Shown one piece after another: positions 1 through 8,241 of a stretch of 64,000 nt of DNA; position 1 is the first letter of the stretch; every line of letters begins with the position of its first letter. The stretch is from assembly GCA_937874185.1 (NCBI GenBank), contig CALNAK010000036.1, forward strand, positions 1 through 64,000. Direction: 5' to 3'. A model generated the notes under the pieces. That model did no database searches, had not been told where the DNA came from, and saw only the letters and a program-made list of their open reading frames with translations. This stretch comes from an uncultured Lactobacillus sp. (GTDB lineage: Bacteria; Bacillota; Bacilli; Lactobacillales; Lactobacillaceae). The position numbers were made by a program, and so were the translations under genes.

Positions 1-52
1 CGTCGAAAGTAGTTGGTGGGAAACTACCCGCGAGGATAGATAGTCGCTACGC
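1..52 (+). rRNA. rrf: 5S ribosomal RNA, 3' end (partial)
   Basis: The first 52 bases match the 3' part of lactobacillus 5S rRNA as I know it: the CGAAAGTAGTTGG stretch, a stem-loop GTGGG/CTACC, CGCGAGGATAG, and a final CGCTACGC that would pair with the missing 5' end. The 5' two thirds lie outside the window. A terminator follows at once and no tRNA genes come after it, so this is the end of a ribosomal RNA operon on the + strand. Confidence 0.85.
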
Positions 53-61
53 AACCTAAAG

Positions 62-88
62 GGATTGATTAAGTTCAATCCTTTTTTT
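62..88 (+). terminator. rRNA operon terminator
   Basis: GGATTGA/TCAATCC stem followed by seven T, directly after the 5S end. Confidence 0.85.
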
Positions 89-240
89 GTGCGCTCAAAA
101 ACAAAATAATACCTATTACTTATAATGGAAGTTATTATGTAAATACTAACTAGGTTGATTTCAGAAAAATCACTGTAAAAAATTGCAACTATGTGGTTAA
201 ATATTTAGTTATTAAATCTTTTTACGAGAAGGCAAAATGA

Positions 241-783
241 ATGATAAAAATTAGACCTGCCACTGAAGATGATGCTCAAGAGTTACTAGCAATATATGCA
301 CCATATATTACTAATACCACAATAACTTTTGAGGATGTTATACCTTCAGTCGAAAACTTTAAGCAAAGAATAAGGGACATCTCAGAACATTTCCCTTACC
401 TTGTTGCAGTAAATGATGACGATAAAATCCTGGGTTATGCCTACGCCCATTTATACGGTCCCAGAGCTGCCTATGCCTGGACGGTTGAAGCTAGTATCTA
501 CGTTGACCATAACTTTGAGGGTCACGGTCTAGGAACACAACTTTACCAACGACTAGAGACTATTTTGAAGCAACAAAATGTAGTCAATCTGATGGCCTGT
601 ATTACTGAAGAAAATGAAAATAGCGTTAAATTCCATGAAAAATTTGGTTATGAAAAGGTCGGTACTTTTAAGAAGGTTGGTTTCAAGTTCAATCGTTGGT
701 TGGATGTGACTTGGATGCAGAAAAAATTGAATCCGGGGACTACAAATATGGCCAAAACAATTTCTTGGAAAGAATTAGATTAA
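241..783 (+). CDS. GNAT N-acetyltransferase, phosphinothricin acetyltransferase-like
   Basis: 180 aa, the usual length for the Pat/YwnH branch of the GNAT fold. It begins MIKIRPATEDD, and the acetyl-CoA loop is seen around residues 92-100 (GHGLGTQLY, a version of Q/RxxGxG/A). The C-terminal half has the family's ENxxSVKFHEKFGY segment and a GxFKxVGxKF stretch. These enzymes acetylate small amines or amino-acid analogues (for example methionine sulfone or phosphinothricin) in the cytoplasm; the natural substrate cannot be read from sequence. A GAGAAGG ribosome site lies 9 nt before the ATG. It sits alone between the rRNA terminator and an aldo-keto reductase gene that has its own ribosome site. 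Confidence 0.8.
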   Translation: MIKIRPATEDDAQELLAIYAPYITNTTITFEDVIPSVENFKQRIRDISEHFPYLVAVNDDDKILGYAYAHLYGPRAAYAWTVEASIYVDHNFEGHGLGTQLYQRLETILKQQNVVNLMACITEENENSVKFHEKFGYEKVGTFKKVGFKFNRWLDVTWMQKKLNPGTTNMAKTISWKELD

Positions 784-849
784 ATGTTTGACTTAGAGTT
801 GGCTCTAAGTAGTATCATGACTCTATGATATGGAAGGAGCATTTTTTTA

Positions 850-1695
850 ATGACAAAATTAACAGATACATTTGAGATGTATAATGGTGTGAAAATTCCA
901 AAGGTTGCTTTCGGTACATGGCAAATTCCTGCAACTGATGCAAGAAAAGCTGTTTCTGAAGCAATCGAAACAGGTTATAGACATATTGATACTGCTTTAG
1001 TCTATGAGAATGAAACAGAGGTTGGTCAAGGTATCAAGGATTCTGGGGTAAAACGTGAGGATCTATTCGTTACTTCTAAATTACCAGCCCATACAAAGAC
1101 TTATGATGGAGCATTAGCTGACTTTGAAACAACTATGAAGAATCTTGATTTGGATTATTTGGATCTTTATTTAGTTCATGCCCCATGGCCATGGAATGAA
1201 ATTGGTAAGAACTGCGATGAGGGTAATACCGAAGTATGGCGCGCTATGGAAGAAATTTATAAATCAGGACGTGTCAAAGCTATTGGTGTTTCAAACTTTG
1301 ACGTACATGATTTGGAAAATATTCTTAAAACTGCCACAGTTAAACCTATGGTCGATCAAATTCAATACTATATTGGTTTCACAGAACCTAAGATTACAGA
1401 ATTCGCTAAGAAAAATGATATTTTGGTTGAAGCATATTCACCACTTGCTACAGGTGGCTTGATCAATAATAAAGATGTTTTGAAGATTGCTGAAAAGTAT
1501 AACGTCAGCGTTCCTCAATTGGCTATTGAGTTTGTTATTCAAAATGATGTATTGCCATTACCAAAGGCGGTACATAAGGAACATATCGTAGCTAATACTA
1601 AATTGGATTTCGTGATCAGTGATGAAGATATGGAGACATTGAATGCAATGCCTGATACAGCACCATCACATTTCCACAATCCTACACAAGGATAA
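850..1695 (+). CDS. Aldo/keto reductase (2,5-diketogluconate reductase-like)
   Basis: 281 aa NADPH-dependent oxidoreductase of the AKR (beta/alpha)8 barrel superfamily. The catalytic tetrad can be placed: Asp and Tyr in GYRHIDTALVYENE (about residues 43-56), Lys in VTSKLP (about 77) and His in LVHAPWP (about 110). The cofactor-binding end carries VLPLPKAVHKEHIVAN, with the usual IPK replaced by LPK. Members of this group reduce aldehydes and alpha-keto compounds such as methylglyoxal. The ribosome site GGAAGGAG lies about 10 nt before the ATG. It is monocistronic, closed by a strong terminator. Confidence 0.88.
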   Translation: MTKLTDTFEMYNGVKIPKVAFGTWQIPATDARKAVSEAIETGYRHIDTALVYENETEVGQGIKDSGVKREDLFVTSKLPAHTKTYDGALADFETTMKNLDLDYLDLYLVHAPWPWNEIGKNCDEGNTEVWRAMEEIYKSGRVKAIGVSNFDVHDLENILKTATVKPMVDQIQYYIGFTEPKITEFAKKNDILVEAYSPLATGGLINNKDVLKIAEKYNVSVPQLAIEFVIQNDVLPLPKAVHKEHIVANTKLDFVISDEDMETLNAMPDTAPSHFHNPTQG

Positions 1696-1700
1696 TAGAA

Positions 1701-1745
1701 GAATTTTAACTTCCTAAATTATTAGGTAGTTAAAATTCTTTTTTT
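1701..1745 (+). terminator. Intrinsic terminator after the aldo/keto reductase
   Basis: GAATTTTAACT/AGTTAAAATTC stem with an inner CCTAA/TTAGG, then a T run. Confidence 0.85.
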
Positions 1746-1833
1746 ATATAAAAATAAATTTGCTAATAATACCTTTTTCTATGTATACTAATAATTACCA
1801 TAAGATAAAAGTATACGGAAGCAGGTGCTACGC

Positions 1834-2412
1834 ATGAAGAAAAATTTAACTATCTGGGGAATATTTTTACTAACTTTACTATTACTAGGGGGTTGTGCAT
1901 CACAATCAAATAGTTCCAGTTATGGCGAATTACAAACTGCAACTAAAGTTTCAAATAAATCCTTATTGGCTAGCACCAAGGTCAGCTTGGAGGAAGTAAT
2001 CGATATTTTTCAAAGAGCGTATCCACAAGCAAGTATTACTTCCATTGAGCTGGGGAAACATTTCCGCAATACAGTTTATAAAATTGAGGGCGTTGATGAT
2101 ACTAACGAGTATGATTTAACGATTAATGCGGTTGATAAAAAGGTTATTAAGCAAAAACATGAACGCCTTGATCAAGATGACCAAAATGATTTGGCAGGAC
2201 AGGACAAAGTTGATTTGAAAGGCTTATTGAGTTTGTCTGAAGTATCTAAAATTGCTGAAAAGGAATTAAGTGGTGGTAAAGTTTCAGAATTTAACTTGGA
2301 TCAAGACTTGGGAGTTACTTATTGGGAAGTAACTATTAAGCGGGGCATGGCTAAAAAGGAAGTTAAAATCAATGCTCAAAGTGGAAAAATCATGGAGATT
2401 GAGAACGATTAA
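1834..2412 (+). CDS. PepSY-domain lipoprotein
   Basis: 192 aa from the ATG at 1834; a GTG at 1825 in the same frame is possible but would put residues in front of an otherwise standard signal peptide. The N-terminus is a lipoprotein signal (MKKN, hydrophobic core, then LLLLGGCAS), predicting lipid attachment to Cys at about residue 21. Two PepSY-like repeats follow: about 50-115 (VSLEEVIDIF...YDLTINAVDKKVI) and about 125-190 (LSLSEVSKIAEKEL...VKINAQSGKIMEI). PepSY domains are seen as propeptide or inhibitor modules outside the membrane; the partner is unknown. It is a single gene, convergent with mntH and sharing a bidirectional terminator. Confidence 0.8.
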   Translation: MKKNLTIWGIFLLTLLLLGGCASQSNSSSYGELQTATKVSNKSLLASTKVSLEEVIDIFQRAYPQASITSIELGKHFRNTVYKIEGVDDTNEYDLTINAVDKKVIKQKHERLDQDDQNDLAGQDKVDLKGLLSLSEVSKIAEKELSGGKVSEFNLDQDLGVTYWEVTIKRGMAKKEVKINAQSGKIMEIEND

Positions 2413-2417
2413 AGACT

Positions 2418-2459
2418 AAAAAATCCAGTAACTCAAGGTAGAGAGTTACTGGATTTTTT
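2418..2459. terminator. Bidirectional terminator between the PepSY lipoprotein and mntH
   Basis: AAAAATCCAGTAACTC / GAGTTACTGGATTTTT perfect inverted repeat, A-rich on one side and T-rich on the other, so it can serve both convergent genes. Confidence 0.85.
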
Positions 2460-2463
2460 GATG

Positions 2464-3786
2464 TTAATAGATTGAAAATAATAAATCTAAATTTAAAATC
2501 GTAATAATACTAGCTAAGATAATTCCTACAGTGGTCACAAGTTTACTATTAACGTGTTTGCCCATTAATTTCTTATTATTAGTTAAGAAAATCATTGGAA
2601 AGAGGGTAAATGGTAAGGCAATACTCAACACAATTTGGGCATAGACAATTAGATTTTCGAAATCTTTCTCATTGAATCCAACCATGAAACCAATGATCAT
2701 AATTGGAATCAATGTCACAAATCTAGTTAATAATCGTCTTTGCCAAAGTGGTAAACGAATATTTAAGTATCCTTCCATAACGATTTGTCCAGATAGAGTA
2801 CTGGTAATTGAGGAAATCATACCGGTGATCAATAGAGCAAAGGCAAAGAGCCAACTCATGACTGGGTTAGCTAACTTTCCTACGACAGCAACGTTTTTAA
2901 GACCGTTGAAGACGTCTTGCAGACTAGCAAGCTGATTAGTGGCATGGAAGAAAAGTGTTCCCCCAAGGACTAATAATAGGGCGTTGATGATAAAAGCTGC
3001 CACCAAGTGGACATTGGAATCCCAATTGGCAAAACGCAATGCTTCATTCACTTGAGCAGGGTTGTTATGATCGTAACGTCTGCTTTGAGCAAGTGATGAA
3101 TGGAGATAAATGTTGTGAGGCATGATAGTTGCGCCGACGATACCTAAACTAAGAAGTAATTTATCATGATTTTTTAGTAAATCGGGTGTGGGAATTAGTC
3201 CAGAAGCAATTGCTGCCATTGGTGGATGAGCTCGAAATACCTCGATTCCAAAGATAATTCCAACAATTAAGATGGCTGACAGAACAATGAATTCAATTCG
3301 ACGAATTCCAAATCTTAAAAATAAGAGAACAATCAGGACATCTAAAATAGTTAATAATATGCCATAAAATAATGGTAGTCCGAATAATAGTTTTAAAGCG
3401 ATAGCCGTCCCGATGACACCGGTCAAATCCGTAGCCATCATAGCTATTTCATTGAGTATCCAAAGAAAGTAACGGACTGGTCTGGAAACTTTAACGGCAA
3501 TAGCTTGAGCTAAATCCTGTCTAGCTACAACTCCTAACTTGATTGATAAAGATTGCATGAACATAGCAATTAAAATGGAGATCAATAAGACTGATAAAAG
3601 TGCATACCGATATTGACTGCCCCCAGACAGTGAAGTTAGCCAGTTGCCCGGATCCATGTAGCCAACTGCAACTAGAGCGCCGGGGCCACTGTAAGCAAGA
3701 AATTTTTGGAGAAAGGAAGTTTCATAAACGCTGGGAACTTTGACACTCTCATTGATTTCATCCAAACTTTTTTTAGTTTCCGACAT
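2464..3786 (-). CDS. mntH: Nramp-family Mn2+/H+ symporter
   Basis: 440 aa, about 11 membrane segments. The two Nramp signatures that form the metal site are intact: DPGNW (about residue 46) and MPHNIYLHSSL (about 222-232). It imports Mn2+ (and Fe2+) with protons. Manganese is the main oxidant defence of many lactobacilli, and several mntH paralogues per genome are common. The start codon lies inside the end of the ferrochelatase gene (14-bp overlap), so the two are translated from one message, which is an unusual pairing. Expression probably depends on the promoter and palindrome upstream of the ferrochelatase gene. Confidence 0.93.
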   Translation of the reverse strand: MSETKKSLDEINESVKVPSVYETSFLQKFLAYSGPGALVAVGYMDPGNWLTSLSGGSQYRYALLSVLLISILIAMFMQSLSIKLGVVARQDLAQAIAVKVSRPVRYFLWILNEIAMMATDLTGVIGTAIALKLLFGLPLFYGILLTILDVLIVLLFLRFGIRRIEFIVLSAILIVGIIFGIEVFRAHPPMAAIASGLIPTPDLLKNHDKLLLSLGIVGATIMPHNIYLHSSLAQSRRYDHNNPAQVNEALRFANWDSNVHLVAAFIINALLLVLGGTLFFHATNQLASLQDVFNGLKNVAVVGKLANPVMSWLFAFALLITGMISSITSTLSGQIVMEGYLNIRLPLWQRRLLTRFVTLIPIMIIGFMVGFNEKDFENLIVYAQIVLSIALPFTLFPMIFLTNNKKLMGKHVNSKLVTTVGIILASIITILNLDLLFSIY

Positions 3787-4723
3787 TGGTATTCACGCTT
3801 CTTAGTGCTAGATCAGCTAGGAACTTACTAAAACGGGCATCGTCGTTCATAGGTGGAACTAATTGAAATTTATTTCCGCCGCTAGCTTTGAAAGTTTGGT
3901 AATTCTGAACGTAGTCTTCTTCCAAAGTTTCTAAACAGTCAACGACAAAGGAGGGAGTGGCAATAAGAATGTTGCGCTTCCCCATTTCAACAGCTTGCAT
4001 CAAAGAGTTTTTCAGATAAGGTTTAAGCCATGGCATTGGACCAAATTTAGATTGATAAACAGTCTTGATTTTATCCTGAGGGATATTCAAATATTGTGAG
4101 ACTTGTTTAGTGGTTGTTTCACATTCATTCTGATATGGATCACCGTGTTTTACCATGGCCGTGGGAATACTGTGATAACTAATAAATAATTCGTCGTAAG
4201 TATCGTTATCCCATTGTGCCTGGATTTGAGACGCAAGAATTTTTTGATAAGTAGCTTCTTTATAGAAATCCTTAATTATAGTTAATGGAATGTCACTTAA
4301 TTGAGCTTGTTCGATGATGGATTTAGTTGTGCTTTGGGTATATTGCGGAAATAATGGCAATAAAACAACATTTGTACAACCGGATTCTTTCATATTTTGT
4401 AAAGTCTGTTGAATGTCAGGTTGTTTGTAAGTCATAGCCATTTTGACATTCCAGGTTGGTAATAATTTCTGAACCTGATTAGTTATTTTTTGTGTATTTA
4501 CTATTAATGGAGAACCTTCGTTGGTCCAGGAATGTTGATAGAAGGTTGCAGAACGCCATGAACGCATTGGTAAAATTATTCCACGTAGAAGTGGCTGCCA
4601 GAAAGCTTTAGGCATTTCAATCACGTTTTGATCACTCAAAAATTCTTGAAGATAGCTTTTAACGTCAGCTGTTTTTGGAGACGCTGGTGAACCTAAATTA
4701 ACTAATAATAGTCCCTGTTGCAT
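3773..4723 (-). CDS. hemH: Ferrochelatase (protoporphyrin or coproporphyrin type)
   Basis: 316 aa, full length for Firmicute ferrochelatase. It starts GLLLVNLGSPASP (about residues 4-16). The metal-site His is in ISYHSIP (about 181-187) and the Glu in CLETLEEDY (about 263-271). The enzyme inserts Fe2+ into porphyrin. No other haem biosynthesis gene is in the window; many lactobacilli keep an isolated ferrochelatase, so it may use imported porphyrin or deal with metal balance. It is first gene of a two-gene operon with mntH. Strong ribosome site GGGGGG 8 nt before ATG. Confidence 0.9.
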   Translation of the reverse strand: MQQGLLLVNLGSPASPKTADVKSYLQEFLSDQNVIEMPKAFWQPLLRGIILPMRSWRSATFYQHSWTNEGSPLIVNTQKITNQVQKLLPTWNVKMAMTYKQPDIQQTLQNMKESGCTNVVLLPLFPQYTQSTTKSIIEQAQLSDIPLTIIKDFYKEATYQKILASQIQAQWDNDTYDELFISYHSIPTAMVKHGDPYQNECETTTKQVSQYLNIPQDKIKTVYQSKFGPMPWLKPYLKNSLMQAVEMGKRNILIATPSFVVDCLETLEEDYVQNYQTFKASGGNKFQLVPPMNDDARFSKFLADLALRSVNTNVGN

Positions 4724-4797
4724 ATCAATCCCCCCAATATAATATATAGTTTTATAATATCATAATCGAAACTATACCTGCATAATGCACATTTATA

Positions 4798-4810
4798 TTA
4801 GGAATCCTAA
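4798..4810. promoter_or_regulatory. Palindromic operator candidate in the hemH-mntH promoter
   Basis: TTAGGAATCCTAA, a perfect 6-1-6 palindrome. On the minus strand it lies between a TTATTG -35-like and a TATAAA -10-like element. It resembles half-sites of DtxR/MntR-family boxes (TTAGG...CCTAA), which would fit Mn or Fe control of hemH-mntH. The regulator is not in the window. Confidence 0.45.
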
Positions 4811-4850
4811 TTGGACAATAAATAAATTTATAAATTTTATAGACAAAATA

Positions 4851-4867
4851 ACTAGCAACATGCTAGT
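4851..4867. promoter_or_regulatory. Inverted repeat overlapping the promoter of the 4916 gene
   Basis: ACTAGCA-ACA-TGCTAGT, a perfect 7-bp inverted repeat. It runs directly into TATAAAT, a good -10 with a TG two bases upstream of the GTATAA run. The position suggests an operator for the following gene. Confidence 0.4.
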
Positions 4868-4915
4868 ATAAATATACGCTAATGATAACAATAAGATTTT
4901 TGAAAGGGAGAAACT

Positions 4916-5977
4916 ATGAAATTAGAAAACAAGCACTTACTCAAGCTTCTAGCATCAGATGTAGAACCAAAAATAAGTATTATTTTGCCAATTCATCCGG
5001 AGACTCCCCAGGTCGAGAATAATATTTTAACCTATAAAAACTTATTGAAAGATGTCAAAAAGGATTTGGAGTTAAATTATCATCGTCGGGAATGGGAAGA
5101 CACTGTTGAGAAATTGAAGGCCTTAATTCTGGATAGAACACTCTGGAATAATGCAAAGCAGTCCTTATTGATATTCGCTAATGGCGAAGGTATGGAAATT
5201 TGTGAGGTGAAGCATGAAGTTGCGGCTAAAGAGCACGTTGGTAGTACCTTTTTAGTTCAAGACTTGTTATTGCCAGAAGAGAATTTTGAAAGAGCAAATT
5301 ACATAATCAACATTAGTCGTGATCGGATCAATGTCTTTGATAGTCAAACTTTACAAGAGGTCAAATTAGAGGGAGTTCACCAACGTTTTTCAGATTACTA
5401 TTCAGATTTTGATGCCAATTCAAATTTGAATTCTGGTGCGTATGGTGGGATGAGTCCAACTTATCATGGGCACCGTAGTAAATCTGAGGAGCAACAAAAA
5501 GATCAATCAATTTACTATCAATATCTGGATAATGAATTGACGTTACTAAAGCGGGGGATGGGTTATACTTTTGTTATTGCAGGCTTACCAGAAGTGTTAG
5601 ATGTCTACTTGAAATCGTACGAAAACCGAGCATATATCAATGGAGTGATTCATGGTTCAATTCTGAATTTGTCGCACAAAGAATTGTCAGAACGGATCAG
5701 TGAATTCTGTAGTTTTGAAAAAATAGCTCAGGTTGACAAAATTAAACGAGCTGTTGAAAAAGCAGACGCCGAGAATCGTGTAATCAATGATATGGATACA
5801 ATCAATTTTGCTTTAATCAATCATGATGTGAGGTCAATCGTGTCGTTTAGTGATGTTGATTCATATTCCATTGAGCACAACAAGTTGATGATACAATCGC
5901 TGATTCATAAAATCAGTTGTCGAGTTTTATACACAACTAGTAACGGCTTACCTAGTATGAATGCGATTCTGTATTAA
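4916..5977 (+). CDS. baeRF-like protein (release-factor-fold family), function unknown
   Basis: 353 aa soluble protein with no signal peptide. The layout, an N-terminal segment with SIILPIHPETP, a central region with the motif YHGHRSKSEEQQKDQ (about residues 182-196) and a C-terminal region with LPEVLDVYLKSY, resembles the bacterial archaeo-eukaryotic release factor (baeRF) families, which are predicted to act on stalled ribosomes. That assignment is from general appearance only. It has its own promoter with an inverted repeat, a good ribosome site (GGGAG, 6 nt from ATG) and a strong terminator, so it is an independent unit. It may be a stress gene. Confidence 0.5.
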   Translation: MKLENKHLLKLLASDVEPKISIILPIHPETPQVENNILTYKNLLKDVKKDLELNYHRREWEDTVEKLKALILDRTLWNNAKQSLLIFANGEGMEICEVKHEVAAKEHVGSTFLVQDLLLPEENFERANYIINISRDRINVFDSQTLQEVKLEGVHQRFSDYYSDFDANSNLNSGAYGGMSPTYHGHRSKSEEQQKDQSIYYQYLDNELTLLKRGMGYTFVIAGLPEVLDVYLKSYENRAYINGVIHGSILNLSHKELSERISEFCSFEKIAQVDKIKRAVEKADAENRVINDMDTINFALINHDVRSIVSFSDVDSYSIEHNKLMIQSLIHKISCRVLYTTSNGLPSMNAILY

Positions 5978-6019
5978 GAGGATAGCGGTTGGTTTAATGA
6001 TTTGGGCAGGTTTTAAATA

Positions 6020-6074
6020 AAAAAGATTCGTACTAATCTTGGGATATTTACCCAGTTAGTACGAATCTTTTTTT
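6020..6074. terminator. Bidirectional terminator (4916 gene and acetyltransferase)
   Basis: AAAAAGATTCGTACTAA / TTAGTACGAATCTTTTT long perfect stem between convergent genes. Confidence 0.85.
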
Positions 6075-6076
6075 GA

Positions 6077-6649
6077 CTATTTGGCAGCTGGTTTATTCTC
6101 ACGTAAAATTTTAGCGGGATTACCAACTACAATGACGTTATCAGGAAATGAATGTGTGACAACAGCACCGGCACCAACGATGACATTATTACCAAGAGTA
6201 ACTCCTGGTAAAATACTGGCACTACCTCCAACCCAAACATCGTTACCAATCGTAATTGGAGCAGTCGTTTCAGCTTCTGTTCGACGAACTGCTGGATCTA
6301 AGGGATGCTTTGGCGTGTAGAGACCAACTTTAGGACCAAACTTACAATCATTACCAATTGTGATCTTACCTTCATCACAGAGCATTACGTCATGGTTAGC
6401 GTAGAAATGGTTACCAATTGTGATATTAACTCCATAGCTGAAATAGATAGTTGGTTCAACGAAAAATCTGTCACCAACGGATTTCATTAGGCTTTTGACA
6501 CTGTCGTTTCTAGTCTTGCTGTCAGTAATCTGATTGTACTTCATTAATTTATTCCGTACATCGATTCTCAATGCAGCTAGAGGTTTTGATTCTAAGTAAA
6601 GTTCTCCATTTATCATCTGCTGATACGCAGGGTCTTGTTCAATTTCCAT
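6077..6649 (-). CDS. Hexapeptide-repeat sugar O-acetyltransferase (maltose/galactoside type)
   Basis: 190 aa, the usual size of the Maa/LacA family. The N-terminal Mac domain (DPAYQQMINGELY ... LAALRIDVRN) is followed by left-handed beta-helix repeats with isoleucine/valine at each turn (ITIGNDCKFGPKVGLY, ITIGNDVWVGGSASIL, VTLGNNVIVGAGAVVT). The catalytic His should be in TPKHPLDP (about residue 113). It transfers acetyl from acetyl-CoA to sugars, a suggested detoxification of sugars that cannot be metabolised. It is monocistronic with upstream GAGGAGATAAT giving the ribosome site. Confidence 0.85.
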   Translation of the reverse strand: MEIEQDPAYQQMINGELYLESKPLAALRIDVRNKLMKYNQITDSKTRNDSVKSLMKSVGDRFFVEPTIYFSYGVNITIGNHFYANHDVMLCDEGKITIGNDCKFGPKVGLYTPKHPLDPAVRRTEAETTAPITIGNDVWVGGSASILPGVTLGNNVIVGAGAVVTHSFPDNVIVVGNPAKILRENKPAAK

Positions 6650-6858
6650 TTAGATATTATCTCCTCAATAAAACAAAGTGTACATTAAGCATAGCATACT
6701 TAGCCGACTATCCAAGAATGTTGCTGGAAAGGCGTTTGTTTTTTATAAAAGAAACCGTTTTCTAATATTTTTAAGCGAAATCTTAGTTTATATTTAGCTG
6801 AAAGGTTTAGGATAGACGTGTAAAGAGCAGTAAAAAAAATCGGAGGTAGAGACTAATA

Positions 6859-7464
6859 ATGACAAATGTTTTAATAATCGGTGCAACAAGTTTAGTTGGA
6901 CAAAAGGTGACCAAACATTTTTTAGAGAAGACTGATGATCATCTGACTCTAATGGCTCGTAACACAAGTATGTTATCTATTGATGAGAAACGTGAGCGAG
7001 TAGTGCAAGGGGATGTAATTGACGACGAACCATTATATAAAGCTTTGAATGGAAATGAAACTGTCTTTATTGCAATGGACAGTAATTTAGCACAATCAGT
7101 CCAAAGAATTGTTAATGGAATGGATCGATTGAGTATCAAACGTCTCTTATTTATTACATCAATGGGTGTTAATAATGAAATTCCAGTCACCGATGGAGCT
7201 TCCGGTAATTTAGCAGAAGATGCGCTTTTGAGACCTTATCGTGATGCAATTGAGTTAATAGAAAATTCAGATTTGAATTACACTATCATTCGTTCCGGTC
7301 AATTTGATGGCAGCCAAGATACTAATTATGTTTTGTCACACAATGGTGAAGATTTACAAACTAACGATGTTTCGCTAAATAGTGTGGCTGACTTGGTTAT
7401 TAAATTAACTAACGATAATAGTTTGGACTCTCACGATAATTTAGGTATCAGTCGTGTAGCTTAG
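6859..7464 (+). CDS. NAD(P)-binding NmrA/SDR-type protein (first of a pair)
   Basis: 201 aa, single Rossmann domain. The N-terminus VLIIGATSLVGQKV carries the dinucleotide-binding glycines, and ITSMG marks the fourth strand. It lacks the YxxxK pair of classical SDR enzymes, so it is an atypical SDR of the NmrA/HSCARG kind: an NADPH sensor or reductase. The next gene (7583) encodes a related protein of the same size, suggesting an old duplication. A terminator separates the two, so they are independently expressed. Ribosome site GGAGG 13 nt upstream of the ATG. Confidence 0.7.
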   Translation: MTNVLIIGATSLVGQKVTKHFLEKTDDHLTLMARNTSMLSIDEKRERVVQGDVIDDEPLYKALNGNETVFIAMDSNLAQSVQRIVNGMDRLSIKRLLFITSMGVNNEIPVTDGASGNLAEDALLRPYRDAIELIENSDLNYTIIRSGQFDGSQDTNYVLSHNGEDLQTNDVSLNSVADLVIKLTNDNSLDSHDNLGISRVA

Positions 7465-7483
7465 TTTTAGAAAAATATTTATG

Positions 7484-7514
7484 GGAAATGTCTGTTGAGG
7501 GCGTTTCCTTTTTT
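7484..7514 (+). terminator. Intrinsic terminator
   Basis: GGAAATG/CGTTTCC stem (one G-T pair) followed by six T. Confidence 0.65.
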
Positions 7515-7582
7515 GTTTTGAGTTACACTCAAGATAAATTATAATTAATTTCAAAGACAATTCGATTAAGGAGGAGATACCA

Positions 7583-8179
7583 ATGAATGTATTGATTCTT
7601 GGTGCAGATGGTAAGATTGCCAGATTAGTTGAGAAGGGCATTATTAGTGATAAAGCTTTCGCAGATGTTAAATTAACGATGTTCTTACGTGATAAGAGTC
7701 GGGTGGATGACTTGTTAAGTGAGCAATCAATTGCTGTTTCAGGCGACGTTATGGACGTCAGATCACTTAATGATGCTATGGAAGATCAAGACATAGTTTT
7801 TGACCTGACTGAAATATTCAATAGTCTCCAAGGTACTAAAAATATAATCGAATCCATGCAAGGAAATGGCGTTATTCGAGGCATATCTTTGAATCAATTG
7901 GGTGCTTTGAATAAGGATTCCACCATCGGTCTTCAAAGAGCAGAAGCATATGAGAAATCTGAATTAGATTATACGTTTTTGCGTCTTGCTACGTTAAATG
8001 ATAATACAGAAGGCAGTTATACATTGATGGACAAGGGAAAATCAATTAAGGGAGATACAGTATCTCGTCAGAGTGTGGCCAATATAATTCTTCAAATAAT
8101 TGATGACCCAGCATTTTTATCGAAGTCAAATGTTGGAGTTAGTGAACCTAAATTGAGTGGGAATATTGTAGTTATTTAG
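7583..8179 (+). CDS. NAD(P)-binding NmrA/SDR-type protein (second of a pair)
   Basis: 198 aa. Same architecture as the preceding protein: MNVLILGADGKIARLV nucleotide-binding start, then GDVMDVRSLNDAMEDQDIVFDL, where the second strand and acidic residue sit. The C-terminal QSVANIILQIIDDPAF matches NSVADLVIKLTNDNSL of the neighbour. The glycine pattern is GADGKIA, which is weaker than the neighbour's, so cofactor binding is less certain. The ribosome site GGAGG lies 8 nt upstream of the ATG. Confidence 0.68.
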   Translation: MNVLILGADGKIARLVEKGIISDKAFADVKLTMFLRDKSRVDDLLSEQSIAVSGDVMDVRSLNDAMEDQDIVFDLTEIFNSLQGTKNIIESMQGNGVIRGISLNQLGALNKDSTIGLQRAEAYEKSELDYTFLRLATLNDNTEGSYTLMDKGKSIKGDTVSRQSVANIILQIIDDPAFLSKSNVGVSEPKLSGNIVVI

Positions 8180-8200
8180 GAAAAAATTATTCGATAATAA

Positions 8201-8236
8201 AAAAGGAATCATAATCCAATTGGATTTATGATTCCT
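8201..8236 (-). terminator. Terminator of the sucrose PTS operon
   Basis: GGAATCATAA/TTATGATTCC stem; the T run is on the minus strand, so it ends the PTS transcript, though it also lies 3' of the 7583 gene. Confidence 0.8.
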
Positions 8237-8241
8237 CATAA

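Noticed and set aside
1..52. Possible T-box or riboswitch end because of GGTGGG and a following terminator
   Set aside because: The order CGAAAGTAGTTGG, GCGAGGATAG, CGCTACGC fits the 3' end of 5S rRNA, and no aminoacyl or amino-acid gene follows.
1178..1462. 94-codon frame inside the aldo/keto reductase gene
   Set aside because: Shadow of the real gene in another frame; no ribosome site.
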